From Carya illinoinensis (Eukaryota > Streptophyta > Magnoliopsida > Fagales > Juglandaceae): a DNA stretch of 64,000 nt. Position 1 is the stretch's first letter. Each line of letters opens with the position of its first letter. Positions 35,764 through 47,043 of this stretch are shown here, piece by piece. The notes under the pieces are model-generated. The model was not told the origin of the DNA. It was given only the letters and a program-made list of their open reading frames with translations, and made no database searches. Location of the stretch: assembly GCF_018687715.1 (NCBI RefSeq), contig NC_056758.1, forward strand, positions 13,221,001-13,285,000, written 5' to 3'. Made by a program: the position numbers and the translations under genes.

Positions 35764-37505
35764 CCCATGCCGAATGTTTCTTCAGCCAGACCCACTACCG
35801 CCGGCCACCGTGCGGCACACCACCCCTACCAAAATCTTCCCCTCCCTCCGGTGAACCACCCCACCAATTTTCACCGCCAATGGAGCCGCCGTTTGGCCGG
35901 AAAAAGCCCAGCAAGCCTCACGGATTTTGCTTCGATCTGCCGCCGTCGCTCCACCTCCGGCCACCATCTCTTCACCACTTCATCACCGGCTCCTTGCCGT
36001 CCTAACCCACCCATTTCCGGCCTCTAACAGCTACCGGAACAGCTCCCACGAGCTAGTTTCCGTTTTGGGAAATCCGGCCTTCCTCCGCCTTTTCTACTGC
36101 CACCCACGGCCAAACTTCACTTCCATTAGCTTCATAAACATCCTTAGACCCTTCCCTATCAATCCCGAGCCTTGGTTTGTCCCCGTTCAAAAGTGGGTAT
36201 TTTACAACCCACGGCCACAGTGAATTTTCACTGTTACGTTGCTTTCCTTCCGCCGTTTGCAACGCCGCGTGTTTTCTAAAAATACCATATAGCACTGTAA
36301 GTATTTTCCAAACCCTACTTTTAGATTTAAATATTTTTTGCTCATTCAATAATTACTTGTTGGTTGGCTGATTCCGGACTGAATCCGAGGAGTTTGGGGG
36401 TCGGATGGATTGAGGACGGAGTGCTTAGTTTTGCTTGTTTGTGTTTGCTTGATTATTTGAGCTATGATGCGTGAGTTGCATATTGTGTTTATGTGCATAT
36501 TGTTTTAATCGAGAAAATCTCGTTTTATTGGCGTAAATGGTTTTGGGTGCGTGTGTCTCACGAGCCCCAAGCCGGGATGGGTTAATATCTCGGTGGAGCT
36601 CCTCTGGTCAATCGGGAGTGGATAATACTGAGTGACATCCCCTGGGTTGTCGCAGGGCGACGACCGGATCGCACGATATGGTAACGCTGTCGTGACAACT
36701 CCGTGGTCCCTAGAGTGGCGGGGACTAGAGGATGGCCTGACCAGGTACGCGTGGGGCACGAGTCTGGGCATCGCTCGTTTAGGTGTCACATGCGTAATCG
36801 TTACCTGCGGTGTGGCACAGAGCCAGGGTGTACGGGTGATCCCTAGGGGAGATCATGGTGCATGCATAACCGGATTGTTTTTATGGTTTTCGGATGTGGG
36901 CCATTTTCTGGGAAAAATGGAGATGTATGGTTTTCGAGGCTTTTGATCCGTTTTCTGGGAAAATGGTGGTTTGGGCCATTATCTGGGATAATGGCGAGGC
37001 TTGGTTTTAAGGATATGTTTTTGTGGGCCAAATGGGTTTTTTGGCGTGCGTGGAAAAATTATGTTTTATGGCGCATGTGCATTGGTTTTTATTTCATGCA
37101 TATTGTTTGAGTTTTATATGTTTTTCTCTAGTGGTGTTTGGAGTTTACTTACCTGCAGCACTATTTTTGGTATCATAGATTTTGGTGCAGAGATCGAGGA
37201 TGAGGAGGAGGAGGCTGAGCCCGAGGATGCGGCTCCGCCGGGATGCTGATGTTATGTTTTGTATTTGATTTTAAATTATATTTGTGTCTTGTAATATTTA
37301 TTTAAGTATGTGTTGAACAGTTTTGTATTAAACAAGAAAAATTCTGATACTTAGTTATTGACTTGCTTTTCGCTGCGTATTTCTCGTTCACATTCGTCGC
37401 TTATACACACACTTGGTACACGTCGATAGGGTGATGACCCGTGATGTCATCATCCGAACGTCTCGATTTCCCCGTGTTCGTGCGTGGGGATTTGGGGGCG
37501 TCACA
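35358..37505 (+). repeat. Outer element 5' LTR (2148 bp)
   Basis: It begins TGTGATGACTCGC and ends GGGGCGTCACA, with TG...CA ends, and matches 51416-53509. Features include a (TC)n run (35696-35759), a 16-bp palindrome CAGTGAATTTTCACTG (about 36211), a strong donor-like CTGTAAGTATTTT (about 36296) and an acidic short frame near its end (37185-37249). The 164-codon frame at 35533-36027 is pyrimidine-rich low-complexity sequence and not convincing as a gene. Confidence 0.92.
35696..35759. repeat. (TC)n microsatellite in the 5' LTR
   Basis: There are about 32 uninterrupted TC repeats. The partner 3' LTR has only about 6 at 51752-51764, so it expanded after insertion. Confidence 0.9.
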
Positions 37506-37507
37506 GG

Positions 37508-37519
37508 TGGTATCAGAGC
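37508..37519 (+). other. Primer-binding site (initiator tRNA-Met)
   Basis: TGGTATCAGAGC, two bases after the 5' LTR, is complementary to the 3' end of plant initiator tRNA-Met. Confidence 0.92.
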
Positions 37520-37774
37520 GGTTTGGCTCTGGGTAAAACCACATGTCCCGTAGGTAGTACCAGAATGTTTTTAAGGTTGTGTTTTAAAAGAAAATTATGT
37601 TAAGTAAAGTTGTTATTTGATTGGTTTTATTTGTTTGAACTTGTTTGCTTGTTTTTATTTATTTAGTTATGTTTTGCAAGCTAGTTTCTTTTTATTTTTT
37701 TGTTATGTGGTGTTGGTCTTTGGTTATGTTTTTGTTTTCTTAAAGAGGGTCAAAGGTTGTGGTGGCAAGAAAAA

Positions 37775-38218
37775 ATGGTGAGACGAAGGAAATCTACTCA
37801 GGAGCCACGGGACAATACATCAAGAGATGACTCCATAGCCCAAGCAATACGGCAGATGACGGAGTTTATGTAGCAAAATTTTAGGCCACAGCAGATAGGG
37901 CCTTGGCCACAACTAGGAGGACCTTGGCCACAACAAGAGGGTCCCTGGCCGCCACAAAAAGGGCCTTGTCCGCAACAAGAAGGACTTTGGCCACAACCAG
38001 GAGGTCCTTGGCCATATCAGGGAGGGCCTTGGCTTTACCTGGGAGGATCTAGTAGCATGGTGCAAGCCGGATGCACCTATGAGCGCTTTCTGGCGCATAC
38101 AACCCCATACTTCATTGGAGAAGAGGATCCGCTTCAAGCTGAAAAGTGGATCAAAGACCTGGAAAGAACTTTTGAGGTGTGTGGTTGCACCGAGGCGCAA
38201 CAGGTACTCTACGCCAGC
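37775..38218 (+). pseudogene. Outer element gag, 5' part (split by insertion)
   Basis: The ATG at 37775 opens MVRRRKSTQEPRDNTSRDDS. A TAG at 37871-37873 interrupts it where the nested copy reads CAA. A Gly/Pro/Trp/Gln-rich repeat region follows (37890-38050), then YERFLAHTTPYF and KWIKDLERTFEVCGC of the retrotransposon Gag domain. The frame is cut after YAS at 38218 by the nested element and resumes exactly at 47044. Gag forms the cytoplasmic virus-like particle that packages element RNA. Confidence 0.88.
38214..38218. repeat. Target-site duplication of nested element, left (CCAGC)
   Basis: CCAGC is repeated at 47039-47043. The host gag frame is continuous when one copy is removed. Confidence 0.93.
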
Positions 38219-39766
38219 TGTGACGCCCCAAATCCCCACGCCCGAACACGGGGAAATTGAGACGTCCGGATGGTGACAACCCGGGTCACCATCCCATCGA
38301 CGGGTGCCGAGTGTGTGCAAGGCAAGAGATGTGTACAGAGAAACACGCAGCGGATAACGAAAGTCATAACTAAGTACCAGAATTTTTCTTAACGTAATAC
38401 AAGCTGTTTAAAACGTACATAGATAAAATATTACAAAACACAAATACAGCTTTAACAAATATAGTAGATAGCATCAGCAACCCGGCGGAGCCGCATCCTT
38501 GGGCTCAGCCTCCTCCTCTTCGTCCTCTAACTCTGCACCAAAAGCTACGGAACCACGAATGGTACCGCAGGTAAGTAAAACCCAAATACTACCAGATAAA
38601 AACACATAAACCTCAAACAAGATGCATGAAACATGCCCAATGCACAAAGCCCATAAAACACCAGTTTTCCACACACGCCAAAAACCCATTTGGCCCAAAA
38701 ACACATCCTTTCCGAAAAACACGCCAAAAGTCACATTTGGTCGCCAAAAGTCCATTTGGCCCAATATCTCGCCAAAAGTCCATCCGGCCCAATATCTCGC
38801 CAGAAGTCCATCTGGCCCACGCCAAAAGTCCCATTTGGCCTCATAAACCATTATCCAAATTTTAACCGTATGCACCATGACCTCCCTTAGGGGTCATCCG
38901 CACACCCTGGCTCCAGTGTCACACCGTAGAGTACCACCACGCATGTGACACCTAACGAGCGATGCCCAGTTCCGCGCCCCGCGCGTGTGTAGCCAAGCAT
39001 CCTCTAGCCCTCACCAGCGAAGGGCCACGGAGTCAGTGAGTAGGGCGATGCCCGGTTCCGCGCCCGGCGCGTTCGTAGCCAAGCATCCCCTAGCCCCGCT
39101 CCCGTCATCTCTCTCGACAACTCAGGGGACATCACTCAGTTTATTCTGTTCCCGAGTGACCAGAGGAGCTCCACCGAGATAATAACCCATCCCGGCTTGG
39201 GCTCGTGATACATACGCACCCGCAAAACCACTCACGCCAATACACAGGCTTTCCACACATAAACAAAAAAACACGTGCATGCACCATGAAATGCCATAAC
39301 AATGCATAATAAAATAACCAACCAACATAAATCAATTAAACAGACAACTCCGTCCTCCATCCATCCGACCCCCGAAACTCCTCGGACTCAGTCCGGAATC
39401 AACAACCAACAACAGTAAATAATTGAATGAGCAATATATATTAAAATCTGAAAATAGGGTTTGGAAAATACTTACAGTGCTATATGGCAATTTTAGAAAA
39501 CAAGCGGCGTTGCAAACGGCGGAAAAACAGCAACGTCACAGTGAAAAGAGATGAGGTCCAGTCCTCACTCCGGGAAAACGAAACAAACCGCCAAAAAGAT
39601 TAAAACCACAAAACAACTAAAAGAAATAAAACACAACCTCAAATAAATTAAATTAAATCAAAAACCAAATTTTAAAACGCAAATAAATTAAAATAAATAA
39701 CTAATATATTAATTAAAATAAAAAAAATTATTTCAGTGAAAATACACTCAAAAGCGGGTCATCACA
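38219..39766 (-). repeat. Nested element 3' LTR (1548 bp, internally deleted)
   Basis: Compared with its 5' LTR it lacks 612 bp, joined at a GTGAAAA microhomology (39541-39547). It also has one extra 28-bp unit of a 'gccaaaagtccat..ggccc' tandem near 38770-38800. The deletion removes the pyrimidine-rich leader block. Confidence 0.9.
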
Positions 39767-39785
39767 TCCTCCCCTCCTTAAAAAC
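39767..39785 (-). other. Nested element polypurine tract
   Basis: On the minus strand TTTTTAAGGAGGGGAGGA immediately precedes the 3' LTR. This is the plus-strand primer site. Confidence 0.85.
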
Positions 39786-39883
39786 AATTTCGTCCTCGAA
39801 ATTGCAAATCAACCACCAACTTAAAGCAAGCCACATAAACGCTCATAAACCAACTGAGATCAAGATTAAAATACATACCTTCA

Positions 39884-42800
39884 TCATTCGAACAGATACG
39901 GGTACTGCTCCCTCATGTCCGCTGCTCGCTCCCAAGAGAAGTCTTGAGCTAACGGATCTCCCCAAGCCACTTTAACTAAAGGTATCATCTTGGACCTCAA
40001 CTGTTGCTCCTTCCAATCCAAAATCTGCGACGGAACAACTTCATAAGTGAGATCCGGTTGCAACTGAATACCTGCTGGGTCGACGAAACGTGGCTCTTGC
40101 TGCCCAAAGCTCTTCTTCAGGGATGATACGTGGAAGACATCATGAACATCCCCAAAATAATCTGGCAAAGCAACCCTATAGGCGACAGACCCTACTCTCT
40201 CCAGAATCTGAAAAGGGCCGACGTACCTCGGATCTAGTTTCCTTTTCTTACCAAAACGCTTAACACCTCTCATGGGAGAGACTTTAAGATAAACCCAGTC
40301 ACCAACTTCAAATGACAATTCTCTCCTCCTGGTATCAGCGTAGCTTTTCTGGCGACTCTGAGCTGCCGCCATTTTATCTCTAATGATCCGGACTTGGCTT
40401 TGCATTTCTTGAATTATTTCGGGTCCAATTACCCTACTCTCCCCAACTTCATCCCAACACAAGGGCGACCTACACTTTCTCCCATAAAGAGCTTCATAGG
40501 GAGCCATCTGAATGGTCGCATGGTAGCTGTTATTGTAGGCAAACTCAATGAGCGGCAAATGATTTTCCCAACTCCCTTGGAATTCCATGACACATGCTCG
40601 CAGCATGTCTTCCAGGGTCTGTATGGTGCGCTCTGACTGGCCGTCTGTCTGCGGGTGATAAGCAGTGCTGAACCTCAACTTAGTACCCAAAGCTACCTGC
40701 AAACTCTTCCAGAATTGCGATGTGAACTTCGGGTCTCGATCCGACACTATACTCTTTGGTATGCCATGTAGCCGCACTATCTCCTTGACATACAAACGGG
40801 TCAACTTACCCAAAGAGTCGGTGTTGTTAACAGGCAGAAAATGAGCACTCTTCGTTAACCGGTCCACGATCACCCAAACAGAATTCTTCCCACTAGGCGT
40901 CCTCGGCAAACCCACTACGAAGTCCATCGTGATGTCATCCCACTTCCACTCAGGAATAGGGAGGAGTTGGAGCATACCTGCAGGTCTCTGATGCTCGGCC
41001 TTTACCTGACGGCACGTGTGGCATTTCTCCACATATAAGGCAACGTCCTTCTTCATTCCATCCCACCAGTAAGTTTTCTTCAAGTCTCGATACATCTTTG
41101 TACTACCGGGATGAACTGAATACGGGGCCGCATGAGCTTCCGCCATGATCCGTTCTTTGAAATCTGAGTCCTTTGGGACCACTCTGCGATCTCGGAACCG
41201 AAGTATCCCATCACTGTCCATGCTATAGTACAACGGCCCTCGAGATTTTCGGACTCTTTTCCTGATGTTCAGCAGCTTCGGATCCTTTCTTTGGAGAGCT
41301 TTCAATTCTTCGAAATCAGTTACCCGAATATCAAGAACTGAAGACAAAATCTCCACTTGCTGCGAACTCTCTATAAAGAGCCTTCTCATCCCACAAAGCA
41401 ACGATTCCAATTCTGACGGTTCGGCTTCATCCTCCAAATGTGACTTCCGGCTCAAAGCATCAGCAACTATATTAGCCTTCCCCGGGTGGTACTTGATCTC
41501 ACACTGATAGTCACTGATTAGCTCCAGCCATCGCCTCTGCCTCATATTCAGATTTTTCTGGGAAAACAAATGCTTCAAGCTCTTATGATCAGTAAATACC
41601 TCGCAAGCTTCCCCATACAAGAAGTGCCGCCAGATCTTGAGTGCAAAAACAATCGCAGCCAATTCTAGATCATGCGTCGGATAATTCTTCTCATGGTCCT
41701 TAAGCTGACGAGATGCATAGGCTACAACCCATCCTTCCTGCATAAGGACACAACCCAAACCGAACTTAGACGCATCACTGAAGACTACGAATGGCTTATG
41801 CGGTTCTCGGGGTGCTAACACTGGTGCCGTTGTCAACCTGTTCTTCAATTCCTGGAAGCTTCTCTCACATTTCTCTGACCACACAAATTCTGTATTCTTT
41901 CGAGTCAAAGCTGTGAGAGGTCCGGATAGGCGAGCAAAACCCTCTACAAATCTCCGGTAGTAACCGGCGAGCCCCAAGAAACTCCTGATCTCACGTACTG
42001 TAGTCGGGCGTGGCCATGACAAAATGGCTTCTACCTTTCTAGGATCAACTGCCACTCCGCCCCGGGAAATTACATGCCCAAGAAATTTAACTTCTTCCAA
42101 CCAGAACTCACACTTGCTGAGCTTGGCGTATAGCTGGTGTTCTCTCAATCTCTCAAGTACCAGACTAAGATGATACACATGCTCTTCAACATCTCGGGAA
42201 TAAATCAGTATATCATCAATAAATACTACCACAAAGGAATCCAGGTAAGGTTGAAACACCCTATTCATTAAATCCATGAACGCTGCAGGGGCATTAGCTA
42301 ACCCAAACGGCATCACCTTAAATTCATAATGCCCATACCTCGACCTGAAAGCAGTCTTAGGCACATCCTGGTCTCTGATTCTCAGCTGGTAATATCCCGA
42401 CCTCAGATCAATCTTAGAGAACACGGCTGCTCCTTGAAGCTGGTCAAACAAATTATCAATCCGCGGGAGAGGGTATTTATTTTTGATGGTCACCTTATTC
42501 AATTCCCGATAGTCAATGCACATACGGAGGGTTCCATCTTTCTTCTTAACAAATAAAACTGGTGCACCCCACGGTGACGTACTAGGCTGAATAAATCCCT
42601 TCTCTACCAGTTCTTGCAACTGAGTCTTCAACTCTTTCAATTCAGCCGGTGCCATGCGATAAGGAGCTTTATGCACAGGAGCCGCTCCAGGTTCCAAGTC
42701 TATGACAAACTCCATCTCCCGAACAGGGGGTAGTCCGGGCAAGTCATCCACAAACACATCGGGGAACTCTTCCACAACTGGAATGTCTGCCAAAGACTTC

Positions 42801-43258
42801 TTCTCAGACGGCGTGGACACCATCTGCACCAAGAATGCATCCGCTCCCCATGCAATCTCTCGTCTTGCCTGAATCGCCGATATAATCATTGGCTTTTCTT
42901 TTAATCTACTCCCCGCAAATTCCAGACAATCACCATCTGGAAGCTGAAAGCTAATTATCCGACTTCTGCAATTAATACTCGCAAAAAATCGGTATAGCCA
43001 ATCCATCCCGAGGATGATATCAAAACCCAACAGCTTGAACACCACCAAATCCGCATCCAAAAATCTTCCCTCAAAATTTAACGGGCACCCCAAAGCAACC
43101 TTGGAACACCACACCATCGGGTAGCGCCACTACCATAGCCTTCGGCAACGGTTCCGTGACCAAGTTACACACCTGAGCAAACGTGGAAGACACAAACGAT
43201 CGCGAAGCACCGGAATCAAACAAAGTACAAGCATAAAACTCATACAAACGGACTCTTC
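39884..43258 (-). pseudogene. Nested element pol: protease-RT-RNase H-integrase-chromodomain (one frameshift)
   Basis: This encodes the enzymes for reverse transcription and integration. From 43117 a 1077-codon frame is uninterrupted. It covers the protease C-terminus (IILGMDWL, 34-41), RT (FIDDIL at 299-304), RNase H (about 443-556, DAS at 448), the integrase HHCC finger (H662, H669, C699, C702) and catalytic D732, D793, E829. A chromodomain-like tail ([10 protein letters not shown] to [10 protein letters not shown]) follows. The protease N-terminus (LFDSGASRSFVS, 43258-43071) is in another frame because 8 bp present in the outer copy (gaaatagt) is missing near 43119. The exon is taken to start at 43258 after the intron-like interval. 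Confidence 0.92.
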
Positions 43259-43354
43259 CTGAACCAAACACACAACCCATGAAATCCAAAAAACAACGAA
43301 GAAACCAAATGCACCAAAAATTAAATCCAACTTAAAAATTAAATTAATCCATAC
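43259..43354 (-). other. Predicted intron between gag and pol, nested copy (96 bp)
   Basis: On the minus strand ATCACAG|GTATGGATTAA begins and TTTGGTTCAG|GAAGAGTCC ends it. The interior is U-rich and carries the Gag stop codon. Joining the flanks gives VITGRVRL in frame, identical to the outer copy. The coordinates are the exact homologue of 47813-47914. Splicing is inferred, not observed. Confidence 0.65.
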
Positions 43355-44636
43355 CTGTGATTACTCCAGCATCATGGGTCGCTGGTGCCTCATCATCCAC
43401 CTCTCCGGGTGTGACAGCGTAAACCCGGGCTTGCACTGCTTGTCTCGGGTTGGTTCTTCCACCGTGTCTACCTCCACGGCTTCCCTGAGCTCTAATGGGG
43501 CAATCCCGAGCAATATGTCCCACTTGGCCGCACCGATAACACTGGGGTCCGCTACTCGTCCGACACTCGCCCTCATGAGCTCTATTACAAACTCCACAAA
43601 CAGGCATACGTCCTTCCATGCGAACACTTGAGGATGCTTGAGGTCAAGTTCCGGTCCGCTGAACAAACTTCTAAGGCAAACCCGAGCTGCTTCCTTCACC
43701 AGAAAAACTCCGCCTCTTTTGCCCTGAAGGGGAGCCCATACTCAGATTATTTTCCCGCTCTATAAGGGTGGCCACATCCACTAACTCCTGAAAAGTGGAT
43801 ATCCGATGGCTGACCACCATACGGCGTATGTCCTGACGCAGCCCCTCCTAGAAACGATCTGCTCGCATCTCCTCAGTGGCGACAAGGTGAGGAGCAAACC
43901 GCTCAAGTTCTATGAACCTCCGGGCGTACAGCTCCACTGTCGCGCCCCCTTGGACCAGATTGGAGAACTCTCTTGCCTTTTGCTTCCTTACCGATGCGGG
44001 AAAGAAGTGGTCATTGAACTCCTTCTTGAAACGCTGCCAGGTCACCGCAGCGAAAGATCCCAGTTCAGATTCCAATAGCACCCTTTTGGTATCCCACCAA
44101 TCCGAAGCGGTACCTTGCAAGAGATAGCTGGCGTAAAGTACTTGCTGTGCCTCAGTGCACCCACACACCTCAAAAGTCTTCTCCAGATCTTTGATCCATT
44201 TTCCAGCCTGAAGTGGATCCTCATTTCCAGTGAAGTGTGGGGTCCGATGCGCCAAGAAGCGCTCATAGGTGCATCCGGCTTGCACCATGCTACTGGACCC
44301 TCCTGGATACATCCAAGGCCCTCCCTGATATGGCCAGGGACCTCCTGGTTGTGGCCAATACCCTCCTTGTTGCAGACAAGGCTCTCCTGACGGTGGATAA
44401 GGCCCTCCTGATGGTGGACAAGGCCCTCTTGATGGTGGCCAAGGACCCCCTTGCGGTGGCCAAGGTCCTTGTGGTGGCCAAGGTCCTTGTGGTGGCCAAG
44501 GCCCTGCCTGTTGAGACCTCGCACTCTGTTGCATAAACTCCGTCATCTGCTGAATTGCTTCGGCTATGGAGTCATCCCTGGAGGTATTGTCCTATGGTTC
44601 CTGATTATTTTTCCTTGGTCTCCCTGGTCTCCCCAT
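43355..44636 (-). pseudogene. Nested element gag with three in-frame stops
   Basis: The start at 44636 (MGRPGRPRKNNQEP) meets TAG at 44592-44594. The 232-codon open part then has repeated GPWPPQ-type units, KWIKDLEKTFEVCGC, GTASDWWDTKRV, and AVTWQRFKKEFNDHFF. TAG at 43848-43850 and at 43671-43673 replace Gln codons of the outer copy. The C-terminus has a CCHC knuckle (CYRCGQVGHIARDC) preceded by a second Cys/His cluster (CGVCNRAHEGEC). Without splicing, Gag stops at GMD-TAA inside the intron-like interval. Confidence 0.9.
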
Positions 44637-44892
44637 ATTCTTGTAACAACACCACTCTTGACCCTCCTTTAAGAAAACAAATAAAACCATCATAAAACCA
44701 ACAAAAACAAAACCAACACCACACAGCAAGAAACAAAAGAAACCAGCTTGCAAAAACATAACTAAATAAATACAAGCAAACAAACAAGCTCAAACAAATA
44801 AAACAACTATATTTAACATAATTTTCAAAACACAACTTTAAAAACATTCTGGTACTACCTACGGGACATGTGGTTTTACCCAGAGCCAAACC

Positions 44893-44904
44893 GCTCTGAT
44901 ACCA
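44893..44904 (-). other. Nested element primer-binding site
   Basis: The complement reads TGGTATCAGAGC, two bases from the 5' LTR, identical to the outer element. Confidence 0.92.
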
Positions 44905-44906
44905 CC

Positions 44907-47038
44907 TGTGACGCCCCAAATCCCCACGCCCGAACACGGGGAAATTGAGACGTCCGGATGGTGACAACCCGGGTCACCATCCCATCGACGGGTGCCGAGT
45001 GTGTGCAAGGCAACAAATGTGTACAGAGAAACACGCAGCGGATAACGAAAGTCATAACTAAGTACCAGAATTTTTCTTAACGTAATACAAGCTGTTTAAA
45101 ACGTACATAGATAAAATATTACAAAACACAAATACAGCTTTAACAAATATAGTAGATAGCATCAGCAACCCGGCGGAGCCGCATCCTCGGGCTCAGCCTC
45201 CTCCTCTTCGTCCTCTAACTCTGCACCAAAAGCTACGGAACCACGAATGGTACCGCAGGTAAGTAAAACCCAAACACTACCAGATAAAAACACATAAACC
45301 TCAAACAAGATGCATGAAACATGCCCAATGCACAAAGCCCATAAAACACCAGTTTTCCACACACGCCGAAAACCCATTTGGCCCAAAAACACATCCTTTC
45401 CGAAAAACACGCCAAAAGTCACATTTGGCCGCCAAAAGTCCATTTGGCCCAATATCTCGCCAGAAGTCCATCCGGCCCACGCCAAAAGTCCCATTTGGCC
45501 TCATAAACCATTATCCAAATTTTAACCGTATGCACCATGACCTCCCCTAGGGGTCATCCGCACACCCTGGCTCCAGTGTCACACCGTAGAGTACCACCAC
45601 GCATGTGACACCTAACGAGCGATGCCCAGTTCCGCGCCCCGCGCATGCGTAGCCAAGCATCCTCTAGCCCTCACCAACGAAGGGCCACGGAGTCGGTGAG
45701 TAGGCCGATGCCCGGTTCCGCGCCCGGCGCATTCGTAGCCAAGCATCCCCTAGCCCCGCTCCCGTCATCTCTCTCGACAACTCAGGGGACATCACTCAGT
45801 TTATTCCGTTCCCGACTGACCAGAGGAGCTCCACCGAGATAATAACCCATCCCGGCTTGGGCTCGTGATACACACGCACCCGCAAAACCACTCACGCCAA
45901 TACACAGGCTTTCCACATATAAACAAAAACACACGTGCATGCACCATGAAATGCCATAACAATGCATAATAAAATAACCAACCAACATAAATCAATTAAA
46001 CAGACAACTCCGTCCTCCATCCATCCGACCCCCGAAACTCCTTGGACTCAGTCCGGAATCAACAACCAACAACAGTAAATAATTGAATGAGCAATATATA
46101 TTAAAATCTGAAAATAGGGTTTGGAAAATACTTACAGTGCTATATGGCAATTTTAGAAAACAAGCGGCGTTGCAAACGGCGGAAAAACAGCAACGTCACA
46201 GTGAAAATTCACTGTGGCCGTGGGTTTGAAAAACTCACTTTTGAACGGGGACAAACTAGGACACGAGATTGATAGGGAATGGTCTAGGGATGGTTGTGAA
46301 GCTATTGGAAGTGGTGGTTGGCCGTGGGTGGCGGCGGAATCGCCGGAAATGGCCGGATTACCCAAAACGGAAACTAAGCTCGTAGGAGCTGTTCCGGTGG
46401 TCGTTGGAGGCCAAAAATGGGTGGGTTAGGACGGCAAGGAGTCGGTGATGAAGTGGTGAAGAAATGGTGGCCGGAGGTGGAGCGACGGCGGCGGATCGGA
46501 GCAAAATCCGTGCGCCCTTCTTGGAGCTTTTCCGGCCAAACGGCCGGCCGGTTGGGGGTGGGTTTTGGAGGGGTGGTGCACCGGAGGGAGAGGAAGAGAA
46601 TGAGACCGGTGGGAGGCCGAACGGTGGCCGGACGGCGGCGGTAGGGGCTGGAGAAGAGGACGCCGGCGTGAGGGAGAGGGAGGAGAGAGAGAGAGCACGG
46701 GGGGGTCCGGATCGGGGAGAGAGAAAGAAAAAAAAAAAAAGAAAAAGAAGAAAAAAAGAAAAAGAAAAGAAGGGAAAAAGAAAAAAGGAAAAAGAGAAAA
46801 AAGGAAAATGATGTGAAAAGAGATGAGGTCCAGTCCTCACTCCGGGAAAACGAAACAAACCGCCAAAAAGATTAAAACCACAAAACAACTAAAAGAAATA
46901 AAACACAACCTCAAATAAATTAAATTAAATCAAAAACCAAATTTTAAAACGCAAATAAATTAAAATAAATAACTAATATATTAATTAAAATAAAAACAAT
47001 TATTTCAGTGAAAATACACTCAAAAGCGGGTCATCACA
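44907..47038 (-). repeat. Nested element 5' LTR (2132 bp, full length)
   Basis: TG...CA ends. It contains the pyrimidine-rich block (46.68-46.81 kb complement), the 16-bp palindrome (about 46200), the donor-like CTGTAAGTATT (complement near 46130) and the acidic short frame (45162-45230 complement). The 176-codon frame at 46358-46888 is low-complexity read-through. Confidence 0.92.
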
Positions 47039-47043
47039 CCAGC
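47039..47043. repeat. Target-site duplication of nested element, right (CCAGC)
   Basis: It matches 38214-38218. Outer gag resumes directly afterwards with TATCTTTTGCAAGGC (YLLQG). Confidence 0.93.

Larger units (their letters stand above)
38219..47038 (-). mobile_element. Nested Tekay-type Ty3/gypsy element, complete, younger
   Basis: It is an 8820-bp antisense insertion in the outer gag, with 5-bp duplication CCAGC, TGTGA/TCACA ends, primer site, full gag-pol and polypurine tract. By eye the two LTRs differ at roughly 20 positions in about 1.5 kb (1-1.5%), fewer than between the outer LTRs, consistent with being the younger insertion. It is inactive because of three stops in gag, an 8-bp deletion in protease and a shortened 3' LTR. 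Confidence 0.95.

Noticed and set aside
35533..36027. 164-codon frame in the outer 5' LTR (and 46358-46888 in the nested LTR, 51610-52035 in the 3' LTR)
   Set aside because: It consists largely of a pyrimidine tract (Phe/Ser/Leu runs) and is not kept in a consistent frame between LTR copies, so it is read-through of low-complexity DNA.
38622..38890. Three overlapping plus-strand frames with KSPFGP-like repeats (also 45310-45550)
   Set aside because: They are the reverse complement of a 28-bp tandem in the Tekay LTR. No independent coding evidence.
40394..42556. Plus-strand frames of 75-80 codons inside the nested pol gene
   Set aside because: They are antisense shadows of a clearly recognisable 1077-codon pol frame.
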